Shown: positions 52,899 to 61,961 of the stretch, piece after piece
How positions within the stretch are numbered: position 1 is the first letter of the stretch
Layout of the letters: every line of letters starts with the position of its first letter
Assembly (NCBI GenBank): GCA_016235585.1
Contig: JACRJY010000157.1
Location: 1-64,000, forward strand
DNA: 64,000 nt
Origin: Verrucomicrobiota bacterium
GTDB taxonomy: Bacteria > Verrucomicrobiota > Verrucomicrobiia > Limisphaerales > JACRJY01
Reading direction: 5' to 3'
The notes under the pieces: model-generated
Told to the model about the DNA's origin: nothing
The model's input: the letters and a program-made list of their open reading frames with translations, nothing else
The model's database searches: none
Made by a program: the position numbers and the translations under genes

Positions 52899-53017
52899 AC
52901 CAGTGGAACATCCGGCAAATCACTACTCCGGCAAAGGTTAAAGTGCGGTGGCATCATTCACCGGCTTCGTTCACAAGCGGGCTTGCCACAAATCCGGCTC
53001 CGGCCTAGAGTGCCAGC

Positions 53018-53239
53018 GTGACCTCGACCACGATCATTGAGGAAATCCGCCATCTGTCCCCCGCCGGACAAGCGGAGGTGATCCGCTTCACGCTGCAACT
53101 CGCCCGCGAGCGCGCCCTGACGCCCGACGAACTGACCGGGCTGGCGCGGCGCATGGTGGAGTCCAATGATCCGGCGGAGGTCGAGCGGCTCAAGAGCGCG
53201 ATTACTGGCGGCTTTTACGGAGACGCGGCTCATGCCTGA
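53018..53239 (+). CDS. Small antitoxin-like hypothetical protein
   Basis: 73 residues from a GTG at 53018. Two amphipathic helices: TIIEEIRHLSPAGQAEVIRFTLQLARER and TPDELTGLARRMVESNDPAEVERLKSAI. In size and helix pattern it resembles antitoxins of type II modules, which begin with such a linker-and-helix unit. It overlaps the next gene by eight bases. No domain is named with confidence. Confidence 0.6.
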   Translation: MTSTTIIEEIRHLSPAGQAEVIRFTLQLARERALTPDELTGLARRMVESNDPAEVERLKSAITGGFYGDAAHA

Positions 53240-53474
53240 AATCCGCCGCGTCAATCTGCCTCCGGCGCTGCTGGCCCATCTCCTCGACCGCATCAAACAA
53301 CGGCAAATCTCCGCCGAACAGCTCGGCTTGCTGGCCGCGTGGCTCGACACGCATCCCGAAGTGCCGCCGGGCAAATGGTTCAAGCGCTTTCCCGGCATGA
53401 TTGCCTGCGGCGAAGGCGAACTGATAAAAACTTTCCTGCTGCCGGGCCAGTTGCCAGAAGGGCGGGAGCTGTAG
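53232..53474 (+). CDS. Small hypothetical protein, partner of the preceding gene
   Basis: 80 residues from the ATG at 53232 (MPEIRRVNLPPALLAHLLDRIKQRQISAEQLGLLAAWLDTHP). Rich in helices, then a short strand-rich end (GEGELIKTFLLPGQLP). The eight-base overlap with the upstream gene indicates coupled translation and joint function. Could be the toxin, or another DNA-binding partner, but no active-site motif is visible. Confidence 0.6.
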   Translation: MPEIRRVNLPPALLAHLLDRIKQRQISAEQLGLLAAWLDTHPEVPPGKWFKRFPGMIACGEGELIKTFLLPGQLPEGREL

Positions 53475-53484
53475 AAGCGGCGCG

Positions 53485-53949
53485 TTACGCCGTGACTTCA
53501 AAAATCGCCTCAATCTCCACTGCAACATTGCTCGGCAGCGTGCCCATGCCCACCGCGCTGCGCGCACCGACGCCGTGGTCCGCGCCGAAGACGTCGGCCA
53601 TCAGCTCGCTGTAGCCGTTGATGACCTGCGGGTGCTGCGTGAAGTCGGGCGCGGCGTTGACCATGCCGAGCGATTTGACGAGGCGCTTGACGCGGTTGAG
53701 CGTGCCCAGCTCGTGCTGGAGCGCGGCGAGAATCGCGAGGCCGACCTGGCGCGCGGCGTCCCGGCCCTGTTCCAGCGTCAAGTCTCCGCCCACTCGCCCG
53801 GTGATGAGCTGGCCGTCGGCACCGCGCGAGACGTGGCCAGACACGTAGGCCATGCCGCCCGCGACGACGACGGGCTTGTAGACGCCGCCGGGCTTGGGAA
53901 TCGGCGGCAGGTGAAGGTTGAGTTCAGCGAGGCGTTCGGCAGGTTTCAT
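53485..53949 (-). CDS. RidA family protein (YjgF/YER057c/UK114)
   Basis: 154 residues from the ATG at 53949; typical RidA is about 130. MAYVSGHVSRGADGQLITGRVGGDLTLEQGRDAARQVGLAILAALQHELG and VGARSAVGMGTLPSNVAVEIEAIFEV are the family words; the Arg that binds the imine is expected in GARSAVG. It hydrolyses reactive enamines. This is the longer subfamily with a Lys/Pro N-terminus (YKPVVVAGG). Confidence 0.93.
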   Translation of the reverse strand: MKPAERLAELNLHLPPIPKPGGVYKPVVVAGGMAYVSGHVSRGADGQLITGRVGGDLTLEQGRDAARQVGLAILAALQHELGTLNRVKRLVKSLGMVNAAPDFTQHPQVINGYSELMADVFGADHGVGARSAVGMGTLPSNVAVEIEAIFEVTA

Positions 53950-54089
53950 AAGGTTTGGCTGGTTGGAATTATTGTGCCGCCAGCATTGGTCGCACCCGTG
54001 GTTGCGTGCAAGAATTTTTCCGCGCGACAAATGATTCGCCTGCAATCCCGTCACGGGCTAAAACCCTCCCGCAACTTTTCCGCGCATTG

Positions 54090-54905
54090 ATGAAAGCCCG
54101 CCAACACCCGCCCGTGCTCGACGTGAGCCGCCTGACAATTTATCGCGGCGACACGGTGATTCTCGACGACGTGTCGTGGCGCGTCGGGCGCGGCCAGCAT
54201 TGGGTGATGCTCGGCGCGAACGGTTCCGGCAAGACCTCGCTGTTGAGCGCGCTCACCGGCTACCTCACGCCGAGCGCGGGCGAGATGGCGGTGTTTGGCG
54301 AGCGCTTCGGACAGACGGACTGGCGGGAACTCCGCAAGGCCGTCGGCCTCGTCAGCTCCTCGATCCGCCAGTTGATGGCCGACCATGAAGCGGCGCTCGA
54401 CACAGTCGTCACCGGCAAATACGCGATGATTGATTTCTGGGGCACACCCAGCGCCGCCGACCGGCGCGCGGCGCGGCGCATCCTCCAGCAAATCGAGTGC
54501 GAACACCTCGCGGAACGCCCGTGGCTCGTGCTCTCGCAGGGCGAACGCCAGCGCATCCTGATTGGCCGCGCGCTCATGGCCCGGCCCCGGCTGATGATTC
54601 TCGACGAACCCTGCGCGGGTCTCGACCCTGCCGCACGCGAGCATTTTCTCCGGTTTCTCGAACGCCTTGGCCGCCAGCCCGGCGCGCCGACGCTCGTCCT
54701 GGTGACGCATCACGTCGAGGAAATCATGCCGGTGTTCACGCACCTGCTCGCGCTCAAGGGCGGGCGCGTGCTCGCCGCCGGGCCGAAGCGGAAGCTGCTC
54801 AACTCCGCGCTGCTCTCCGAGGCGTTCGCCACGCCGATGCGCCTGCGCCGCGCGAAGAACCGCTATTCGCTCTCCGTCGCGGCGAGCGCGCGGGTGGTGA
54901 TTTGA
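54090..54905 (+). CDS. ABC transporter ATP-binding protein, stand-alone
   Basis: 271 residues. Walker A GANGSGKTS, signature LSQGERQRILIGRAL, Walker B LMILDEPCAGLD and switch His in LVTHHVEEIMP. It is a soluble ATPase with no permease or binding-protein gene beside it. The sequence is of the YlmA/ModF-like kind used alone in many bacteria. It is not the missing partner of the metal permease at 2478: the distance is large and the family differs. Confidence 0.9.
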   Translation: MKARQHPPVLDVSRLTIYRGDTVILDDVSWRVGRGQHWVMLGANGSGKTSLLSALTGYLTPSAGEMAVFGERFGQTDWRELRKAVGLVSSSIRQLMADHEAALDTVVTGKYAMIDFWGTPSAADRRAARRILQQIECEHLAERPWLVLSQGERQRILIGRALMARPRLMILDEPCAGLDPAAREHFLRFLERLGRQPGAPTLVLVTHHVEEIMPVFTHLLALKGGRVLAAGPKRKLLNSALLSEAFATPMRLRRAKNRYSLSVAASARVVI

Positions 54906-54924
54906 GTTTTCAGGCGAAGTTTGT

Positions 54925-55662
54925 TTGAACGCCACCCCGGCGGATTGGTTCCAACCCGCCGTGAACATCCACTCTCTCCGCGACTGGTTCCGCCGCCAAT
55001 GGCGGCAGGAAATCAAACCGCTCCTCATCATGGCCCTGGTGCTCTTCGCCTTCCGTTCCGCCGTCGCGGACTGGTATGTGGTGCCCACCGGCTCGATGAA
55101 GCCCACCATTGTCGAGGGCGACCGCATCTTCGTGAACAAGCTTGCCTACGATTTGAAGATCCCCTTCACCACCGTGCGGCTCGCGCAATGGGACGACCCG
55201 CAGCGCGGTGAAGTCGTCACGTTCAAGTCGCCGGCGGACGGCACGCTGATGGTGAAGCGCGTGGTCGGCCTGCCCGGCGACCGCATCGAGTTGCGCGCCA
55301 GCCGGCTCTTGGTGAACGGCGAGCCGGTCGCGTATGAAACGCTGGCGGAAAAGTTCATCAACGTAATTCCCGCAGCGCAACGGGCGGAGCATCAGTTCGC
55401 CAGTGAATCACTCGCGGCCCACGCGCATCCGGTGATGCACACGCCGCAACGGCAGGCCATCCGCAGCTTCGCGCCGTTCACCGTCCCCGCCGGCCAATAC
55501 TTCATGATGGGCGACAATCGCGACAACAGTTTCGACTCGCGGTATTTCGGCGGCGTGGAGCGCGGGCGCATCACGGGCCGCGCCACGGCGGTGGTGCTCT
55601 CGCTCGACCGCGAGCATTGGCATCTGCCGCGCTGGCACCGTTCGTTCACCGCGCTGCCGTGA
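54925..55662 (+). CDS. lepB: Signal peptidase I
   Basis: 245 residues. Catalytic Ser in PTGSMKPTI and catalytic Lys in LMVKRVVGLPGDR; GDNRDNSFDSRYFG is the usual box E. One N-terminal transmembrane helix (LLIMALVLFAFRSAVADW). The start is a TTG at 54925; a GTG at 54961 would also give a complete protein. It cleaves the exported proteins seen in this window. Confidence 0.93.
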   Translation: MNATPADWFQPAVNIHSLRDWFRRQWRQEIKPLLIMALVLFAFRSAVADWYVVPTGSMKPTIVEGDRIFVNKLAYDLKIPFTTVRLAQWDDPQRGEVVTFKSPADGTLMVKRVVGLPGDRIELRASRLLVNGEPVAYETLAEKFINVIPAAQRAEHQFASESLAAHAHPVMHTPQRQAIRSFAPFTVPAGQYFMMGDNRDNSFDSRYFGGVERGRITGRATAVVLSLDREHWHLPRWHRSFTALP

Positions 55663-55715
55663 CGGCGGCAGATTGCTTTTGACCCCTTGGCCGCGCGGCG
55701 TAGAGTGCGCGCGGC

Positions 55716-56213
55716 ATGGCGCACATCCACGAGAAGATTGATTTCACGGTCGCGATTTTTGTCGTTCACGACGGCAGGGTGCTGCTCATCCATCACCGCA
55801 AGCTGGACAAATGGCTGCCGCTCGGCGGGCACATCGAACTCGACGAAGACCCCGAGCAGGCCGCGCTTCGCGAGGCGAAGGAGGAGAGCGGCCTCGATGT
55901 GGAACTTCTCGGCGAACGCCCGCCCACGACCGAGCCGGGCACCCGCGCGCTCATCGGGCCGCGCTTCCTCGACATCCACCGCATCAACGACACGCACGAG
56001 CACATCGGCCTGATTTACTGGGCGCGACCGAAGGGCGGCGACGTCGCGCTCGCCGTCGAGGAGCACCACGACATCCGCTGGGCTGGCGCGACGGAACTCG
56101 ATTCGCTGCAACCGCCGATGAGCAACGCCGTGAAGTGGTATTGCCGCAAAGCCCTTGAAGAAACGCGGAACGCGGAAGCCGGAACGCGGAAATCCGGCGC
56201 GTCCGAATCATAG
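55716..56213 (+). CDS. NUDIX hydrolase
   Basis: 165 residues. Nudix box GGHIELDEDPEQAALREAKEESGL is complete. Substrate unknown. The last 15 codons are built from the repeat arm at 56162-56192 (RNAEAGTRKS), so the natural C-terminus probably was shorter before the repeat arose. Confidence 0.9.
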   Translation: MAHIHEKIDFTVAIFVVHDGRVLLIHHRKLDKWLPLGGHIELDEDPEQAALREAKEESGLDVELLGERPPTTEPGTRALIGPRFLDIHRINDTHEHIGLIYWARPKGGDVALAVEEHHDIRWAGATELDSLQPPMSNAVKWYCRKALEETRNAEAGTRKSGASES

Positions 56214-56247
56214 CTCTTTCCGCGTTCCGACTTCCGCGCTCCGCGTT
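56162..56247. repeat. Inverted repeat with 31-base arms between NUDIX and MFS genes
   Basis: Arms at 56162-56192 and 56217-56247 pair at 29 of 31 positions around a 24-base loop that contains the NUDIX stop codon. Each arm consists of ACGCGGA-type units. The second arm ends three bases before the MFS start codon, so it would hide that ribosome-binding region when folded. Confidence 0.85.
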
Positions 56248-56250
56248 CAT

Positions 56251-57435
56251 ATGTCCCGCCGCAAACAAATCGGATTTCTGCTCACCGCGCTGAACCAGGT
56301 CGGCTGCGCCTATTTCGGCAACTACATTTTTTTTCTGCTGCGCCAGCAATACGGCTTCGGCAACACCGAGAACCTGCTCGTCGGCGCGCTGCACGGCCTC
56401 GTCTATGTGCCGGCGGCGATCTGGGGCGGGCGCTTCGCCGAGCGGCGCGGGCTGACGGCGGCGATGCGCACCGGCTTCCTCGGCATGGCCCTGACGATGA
56501 TGGTTGGCGCACTATGGCCGTCGGTCATCGGCACGCTCGCCACGCTCGTGGCCTGGACGGTGGCGATGTGCCTCACCTGGCCCGCGCTCGAAGCCCACGC
56601 GATGCTCGGCGAGAACGGGCGCGGGATGCAGCGCATGGTCGGCTTTTACAATGTCACGTGGGCCGGCGGCAGCGCGCTGATGTATTTCGTGGGTGGAGCG
56701 ATTTTTGAACGCCTCGGCCCACGAAGCCTGTTCTGGATTCCGGCGGGTCTCTACGTGCTGCAACTGGCCGTGACGTGGTGGCTGGAAAGTCTGCCGGTGG
56801 ACGCTCCAGTGGCAGAGCTGAACAATGCTGCCGAGCCGCACCATCCCGAAGCCGCCGCCTATCAGCAGCCCGTGCCGCCGAAAATCTTTCTCCAGATGGC
56901 GTGGCTGGCGAATCCCTTCGCCTACATCGCCATCAACACCGTCCTCGCGGTCATCCCACAACTCGCCGCCAATCTCAAGCTCACCGCCGCGCAGACCGGG
57001 ATGTTCTGCTCGCTCTGGTTTTTCGCGCGGCTCGCGGCGTTCGTGCTGCTCTGGCAATGGAGCGGCTGGCACTACCGCTTCCGCTGGCTGCTCGCGGCGT
57101 TCATCGGCCTCATCGCCGGGTTTGCGACGCTGCTGCTGGCGGGGCAGTTCTGGCTGCTCCTCGTGGCGCAGCTCGTCTTCGGCCTGTCCGCCGGGCTGAT
57201 TTATTACTCGTCGCTGTTCTACTCGATGGACGTGGGCGAGACGAAGAGCGAGCACGGCGGCCTCCACGAGGCGGCCATTGGTGCGGGCATCTGCGTCGGC
57301 CCGGCGGTGGGCGCGGCGGCGCTGCACTTCGCGCCCGGCCATCCGAATGCAGGGACGTTCGCCGTTGCCGCGCTGCTCGCGGCGGGGCTGGTGGGGTTGA
57401 TTGTGCTGCGCGTGAAGGCGCGTGTGCGCCGTTGA
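56251..57435 (+). CDS. MFS transporter, twelve-helix type
   Basis: 394 residues from the ATG at 56251 (MSRRKQIGFLLTALNQVGCAYFGNYIFFLLRQQYG). About twelve transmembrane helices in two halves, with the linker around residue 200 (VAELNNAAEPHHPEAAAYQQPV). GGRFAERRGLTAAMRTGF is the MFS motif A region. Substrate unknown. Confidence 0.85.
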   Translation: MSRRKQIGFLLTALNQVGCAYFGNYIFFLLRQQYGFGNTENLLVGALHGLVYVPAAIWGGRFAERRGLTAAMRTGFLGMALTMMVGALWPSVIGTLATLVAWTVAMCLTWPALEAHAMLGENGRGMQRMVGFYNVTWAGGSALMYFVGGAIFERLGPRSLFWIPAGLYVLQLAVTWWLESLPVDAPVAELNNAAEPHHPEAAAYQQPVPPKIFLQMAWLANPFAYIAINTVLAVIPQLAANLKLTAAQTGMFCSLWFFARLAAFVLLWQWSGWHYRFRWLLAAFIGLIAGFATLLLAGQFWLLLVAQLVFGLSAGLIYYSSLFYSMDVGETKSEHGGLHEAAIGAGICVGPAVGAAALHFAPGHPNAGTFAVAALLAAGLVGLIVLRVKARVRR

Positions 57436-57500
57436 AGTTCCGCGCTTGCCGCGCGCCACAAATCTCCGCAAGCTGGATGGCAAACAACGAAAGGCAACTC

Positions 57501-58271
57501 ATGTCATCACTCGCGGGAAAACTCGGAATCGTCTTCGGCGTCGCCAACAAACGCTCCATCGCCTGGGCCATCGCGCAGGCGTGGCACAAGGCCGGCGCGC
57601 GGCTCGCCTTCACCTACCAGGGCGAGCGCCTCAAGGAAAACGTGGAGGAGCTCGCCGGCACCTTCGGCGCGGACACGCTCATCATGCCTTGCGACGTGAC
57701 CAAGGACGAGGACATCGCCCGCGTCTTCGCCGACGTGGGCGCGAAATTCGGCAAGCTGCACCTGCTGCTGCACTCCGTGGCGTTTGCGCCGAAGGAGGCG
57801 CTCGAAGGCGAGTTCGTGAACACCAGCCGTGAAGCCTTCCGCGTGGCGCACGACGTGAGCGCCTATTCGCTCGTCGCGCTGGCCCGCGCCGCCGCGCCGC
57901 TGATGACCGACGGCGGCAGCATCGTGGCGATGAGCTACTACGGCGCGGAGAAGGTCGTGCCGCATTACAACGTGATGGGCGTGGCCAAGGCCGCGCTCGA
58001 AGCCAGCACGCGCTATCTCGCCTACGACCTCGGCCCGAAGAAAATTCGCGTGAACTGCATCAGTGCCGGCCCGATGAACACGCTCGCTGCGCGCGGCATC
58101 GCGGGCTTCGGCGAGATGCTCAAGCACTACGAGGCGCACGCGCCGCTCAAGCGCAACGTGCTGCCCGAGGAACTCGGCGCGACCGGCGCGTTCCTCGCCA
58201 GCGACGGCGCGGCGGCCATCACCGGCCAGGTCATCTACGTGGACAGCGGGTATCAAATCATGGGGATGTGA
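57501..58271 (+). CDS. fabI: Enoyl-[acyl-carrier-protein] reductase FabI
   Basis: 256 residues. Reduces the enoyl-ACP double bond with NADH in fatty acid synthesis. GIVFGVANKRSIAWAIA, LHSVAFAPKEALEGEF, and Tyr-x6-Lys in HYNVMGVAKAALEASTRYLA are diagnostic. The ATG at 57501 has AAAGG eight bases upstream; the earlier in-frame ATG at 57477 does not. It follows the MFS gene by 65 bases. Confidence 0.95.
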   Translation: MSSLAGKLGIVFGVANKRSIAWAIAQAWHKAGARLAFTYQGERLKENVEELAGTFGADTLIMPCDVTKDEDIARVFADVGAKFGKLHLLLHSVAFAPKEALEGEFVNTSREAFRVAHDVSAYSLVALARAAAPLMTDGGSIVAMSYYGAEKVVPHYNVMGVAKAALEASTRYLAYDLGPKKIRVNCISAGPMNTLAARGIAGFGEMLKHYEAHAPLKRNVLPEELGATGAFLASDGAAAITGQVIYVDSGYQIMGM

Positions 58272-58321
58272 CAGGCGGCTCTTTGGCGAATAGCAGCATG
58301 AAGCATTGAGTCCGATTCTTC

Positions 58322-61306
58322 ATGAAATTCCCGAGCGCATTCACCGGGGCTTGCATTGCGGCGTTTGTTCTTTTCGCCACATCGCTTCACGCCGCGCCGC
58401 CGCTACCGGAGTGGATTTGGCACGAGCATCAAATTGGCGAGGCCGCACCGCGTTCCGGGCAGAGCGAAGTGGTTTTCCTCCGCAAAAACTTCACCGTGCC
58501 GAGCGCACCGGGCCGGGCGGAGTTGAAAATTTGCGGTGATGATGAGGCGACGGTGTTCCTCAACGGCAGACAAATCATCGTCGCCCGCCAGCGGCCCGCC
58601 GGCTGGACGAACGCGAATTACTCCGCGTCCGCCGTGTCCGTCGCCGACGCGCTCAAGCCGGGCACCAACACGCTCGCCATCATGGGCCGCAATGCGGGCG
58701 GGCCGTTCGGCGTCATCGCGCGGCTGGAGATGTCGCCCGGCTACAACCAGACGCAGTGGCTCATCTCCGACACGAGCTGGCTCACGACGCTCAAGAGCAA
58801 CGCGGGCTGGGAACTGCCCGGCGCGTCCACGGCGGGCTGGCGTCCGGCGCGGCGCATGGGCGTCGAGGGCGACAACCCGTGGTTCGAGGTGATGAACCCG
58901 CCCACGACCGCGAGCGAACTGACGCTGCCGCCGGGTTTCAAATCGGAAATCGTCCGCATGGCCAAGCCGGGCGAGGGCAGCTGGATTTCCATGGCGAAGG
59001 ACGACAAGGGCCGCATCATCGTCTCGGCGCAGCAGCTCGTCTCGTCGAACTGGGGCGGGATGTGGCGCTTCACGCTCGGCGCGGACGGGCGCATCACGAA
59101 GGAGGAGAAAATCGAGCTGCCCATCGGCGCAGCGCAGGGCTTGTGCTACGCGCACGGCGCGCTCTTCGTGAACGGACTTGGCCCCAATGGACTCGGCTTC
59201 TACCGCGTGCGCGACTCGGATGGCGACGACGCGTTCGATCATATTGAATTTATTTCCAAGCTCTACAATCGCGGCGGTTCGCACGGCCCGCACGGCATCG
59301 AGCTTGGCCCCGATGGCGCGCTCTATCACGTCAGCGGCGATTATTCGCAGCCAGTGGACGCGACGGCGGCGGATTCGCCGCACAAGAATTATCAGGAAGA
59401 CCTGCTGCTCCCGCGCAGTTGGGACGCCAGCGGTCACGCGCGCGGCATCACCGCGCCGATGGGCACGGTGCAGCGTTACGATCCGAAGACCGGCGCGTGG
59501 AAATTGTTCGCCGCCGGCCTGCGCAATCCCTACGGCATCGCCTTCAACGCGAAGGGCGAGGCATTCACCTACGACGCCGACATGGAATACGACACCGGCC
59601 TGCCGTGGTATCGCCCGACGCGCGTCTATCACCTTGTCAGCGGCGGCGAATACGGCCACCGCGAGGGCACTGGCAAGTGGCCCTACTATTATCCCGACAG
59701 CCTGCCGCCCGCCGTGGACATCGGCCTCGGCTCGCCGGTCGGGCTGAAGTTCGGCACGGAGAGCCATTTTCCAGCGAAGTATCAGCGCGCGCTCTTCATG
59801 GGCGACTGGGCGTGGGGAAACATCTATGCCGTCCACTTCACGCGAGAAGGACCGAGCTACGCGGGGACGTTTGAGAAATTCGCCGTGGGCCGCCCGCTCA
59901 ACGTGGTGGATTTGCTCTTCGGTCCCGACGGCGCGATGTATTTCATCACCGGCGGCAACGACACGCGGTCGGGGCTGTATCGCGTGAGCTACGTTGAGCC
60001 GCAGGCGAAGATAGGCATTGAATTTGATACCGCTCACGACAGTTTTCTCGTGCTGCGCCGCCGGCTTGAGGCCTTTCACGGCAAAAAAGATTCCAAGGCG
60101 ATTGACGTTGCCTGGCCGTTTCTTTCCGCCGGCGGCCGCTTCTTTCGCTACGCCGCGCGCATCGCCCTCGAGTGGCAGGAGCCGCAGCTCTGGCACGCCC
60201 GCGCGCTGGCCGAAAAGAACACGCGGGCTTCGTTGACCGCGCTGCTCGCCGTCGCGCGCACGGGCAACGCCGAGGTGAAGCCGCAGTTGCTCACCGCGTT
60301 GCGCCGGCTGGAGTGGAAGCAGTTGAGCGAGGCGGAACAGTTGGAGTTGCTCCGCATCTACGGCGTGGCGTTCGCGCGCCTCGGCGGTCCCGCGACAGAG
60401 ACACGCCGCGAACTGGTGAAGCTGTTCGACCCGCTTTACCCCGCCAAGAGCGACGCGCTGAACCGCGAGCTGTGCATGATGCTCGTGTTCCTCGAAGACG
60501 CCGCCGTGGTGCCGAAGACGATGAAGCTCCTCGCCGCGCAGCCCGCGCAGGAGCAGCAGGTGCATTACATCTACTACATCCGCACGATGCCGGTCGGGTG
60601 GACGCCGGAGCTGCGCCGCGCCTACTTCGAGTGGTTCAACATGGCAGCGGGCAAGTTTCGCGGCGGCGTGAGCTTCACGAAATTTCTCGCCAACTTCAAA
60701 CGCGACGCCATCGCCGCGCTCACCGAGGCCGAGAAGAAGCAGCTCGCCGACGTGCTCGCGGACGCCGCGCCCGCGCCCACGGTCGCCGTGAAGCCACGCC
60801 CTTTCGTGCGCGAGTGGAAGCTGGAGGAAATTCTGCCGGCACTGGACAAGCCGCTCACCGGGCGGAATTTTGCGAAAGGCAAGGCCGCCTACGAAGCCGC
60901 GCAATGCTTCGCGTGCCACCGCCTCGGCTTCGACGGCGGCACGGTCGGCCCCGACCTCACGGCGGTGGGCAGCCGCTTCAGCCGGAAGGATATTTTGGAA
61001 TCCATCCTCACGCCGTCGAAGGTCGTGATGGAACAATACCAGCAGACCACCGTTTTCAAAAAGGACGGCGACGACGTGACGGGCCGGCTCGTGGACGAGG
61101 ACGACAGCAAGCTGGTGCTCATCACCAACCCGATCACTGGCGACCGCGCCGAGGTGTCGAAGAAAGATTTCGCGAGCCGCCGGCCGTCGGTGATTTCGCC
61201 GATGCCCGAAGGCCTGGTGAACGTGCTGACCAAGGACGAACTGCTCGACCTCGTCGCCTATCTGGAATCCGGCGGCGTGGCCACGCACGTCGCGTTCAAA
61301 AAATAA
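58322..61306 (+). CDS. Large secreted PVC-type heme-binding dehydrogenase-like protein, paralogue of 7572
   Basis: 994 residues with signal peptide (MKFPSAFTGACIAAFVLFATSLHA). N-terminal domain PEWIWHEHQIGEAAPRSG ... FLNGRQIIVARQ matches the gene at 7572, as do the propeller and helical parts. The C-terminal heme domain has CFACHRLGFDGGTVGPDLTAVG and KKDGDDVTGRLVDEDDSKL. Periplasmic; substrate unknown. It is followed nine bases later by tag, so the two may be co-transcribed. Confidence 0.87.
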   Translation: MKFPSAFTGACIAAFVLFATSLHAAPPLPEWIWHEHQIGEAAPRSGQSEVVFLRKNFTVPSAPGRAELKICGDDEATVFLNGRQIIVARQRPAGWTNANYSASAVSVADALKPGTNTLAIMGRNAGGPFGVIARLEMSPGYNQTQWLISDTSWLTTLKSNAGWELPGASTAGWRPARRMGVEGDNPWFEVMNPPTTASELTLPPGFKSEIVRMAKPGEGSWISMAKDDKGRIIVSAQQLVSSNWGGMWRFTLGADGRITKEEKIELPIGAAQGLCYAHGALFVNGLGPNGLGFYRVRDSDGDDAFDHIEFISKLYNRGGSHGPHGIELGPDGALYHVSGDYSQPVDATAADSPHKNYQEDLLLPRSWDASGHARGITAPMGTVQRYDPKTGAWKLFAAGLRNPYGIAFNAKGEAFTYDADMEYDTGLPWYRPTRVYHLVSGGEYGHREGTGKWPYYYPDSLPPAVDIGLGSPVGLKFGTESHFPAKYQRALFMGDWAWGNIYAVHFTREGPSYAGTFEKFAVGRPLNVVDLLFGPDGAMYFITGGNDTRSGLYRVSYVEPQAKIGIEFDTAHDSFLVLRRRLEAFHGKKDSKAIDVAWPFLSAGGRFFRYAARIALEWQEPQLWHARALAEKNTRASLTALLAVARTGNAEVKPQLLTALRRLEWKQLSEAEQLELLRIYGVAFARLGGPATETRRELVKLFDPLYPAKSDALNRELCMMLVFLEDAAVVPKTMKLLAAQPAQEQQVHYIYYIRTMPVGWTPELRRAYFEWFNMAAGKFRGGVSFTKFLANFKRDAIAALTEAEKKQLADVLADAAPAPTVAVKPRPFVREWKLEEILPALDKPLTGRNFAKGKAAYEAAQCFACHRLGFDGGTVGPDLTAVGSRFSRKDILESILTPSKVVMEQYQQTTVFKKDGDDVTGRLVDEDDSKLVLITNPITGDRAEVSKKDFASRRPSVISPMPEGLVNVLTKDELLDLVAYLESGGVATHVAFKK

Positions 61307-61315
61307 CAAACACCA

Positions 61316-61897
61316 ATGCCCCGCTGCCCCTGGCCGAAGACTGAACTGGACATCGCCTATCACGACACCGAGTGGGGCGTGCCGCTGCACGACGACCGCG
61401 CGCTGTTCGAGCTGCTCATCCTCGAAGGCGCGCAGGCGGGCTTGAGCTGGAGCACCGTGCTGAAGAAGCGCGGGAACTACCGCGCGGCGTTCGACAATTT
61501 CGACGCAAAGAAAATCGCGCGCTACGACGCGGCCAAGGTGGCGGAGCTGCTCGCCAATCCCGGCATCATCCGCAACCGGCTGAAAGTTGCCGCGACGATT
61601 CAGAACGCGCAGGCGTTTCTGGCGGTGCAAAAGGAGTGCGGCAGCTTCGACGCATACCTCTGGCGCTTCGTGGGTGGCAAACCAATCCAAAACGCGCGGC
61701 GAGAAATGAAGGACGTTCCCGCGCGCACGCCGGAGTCGGACGCGATGAGCAAGGATTTGCTGAAGCGCGGCTTCAAGTTCGCCGGCTCGACGATTTGCTA
61801 CGCCTTCATGCAGGCCAGCGGGATGGTGAACGACCATCTGACGGACTGCCCCCGGCACCGGGAACTGGCGCCGGTTGAATCGCGCCGCCAAGCTTGA
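61316..61897 (+). CDS. tag: DNA-3-methyladenine glycosylase I
   Basis: 193 residues. Removes 3-methyladenine from DNA. RCPWPKTELDIAYHDTEWGVP at the start, LFELLILEGAQAGLSWSTVLKKR around the active site, and TDCPRHREL at the end; the Cys and His of the first and last segments bind zinc. Complete and ordinary. Confidence 0.94.
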   Translation: MPRCPWPKTELDIAYHDTEWGVPLHDDRALFELLILEGAQAGLSWSTVLKKRGNYRAAFDNFDAKKIARYDAAKVAELLANPGIIRNRLKVAATIQNAQAFLAVQKECGSFDAYLWRFVGGKPIQNARREMKDVPARTPESDAMSKDLLKRGFKFAGSTICYAFMQASGMVNDHLTDCPRHRELAPVESRRQA

Positions 61898-61961
61898 CGC
61901 TGCCCCGCGTGCCTCGCACAATCCGGCGCAATTTCCGTGCTGGGAACACCAGATTGATTTG

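Noticed and set aside
54090-54905. The orphan ABC ATPase as the missing ATPase of the metal operon at 2478
   Set aside because: It is 50 kb away and belongs to a different subfamily; nothing in the sequence links it to the ABC-3 permease.
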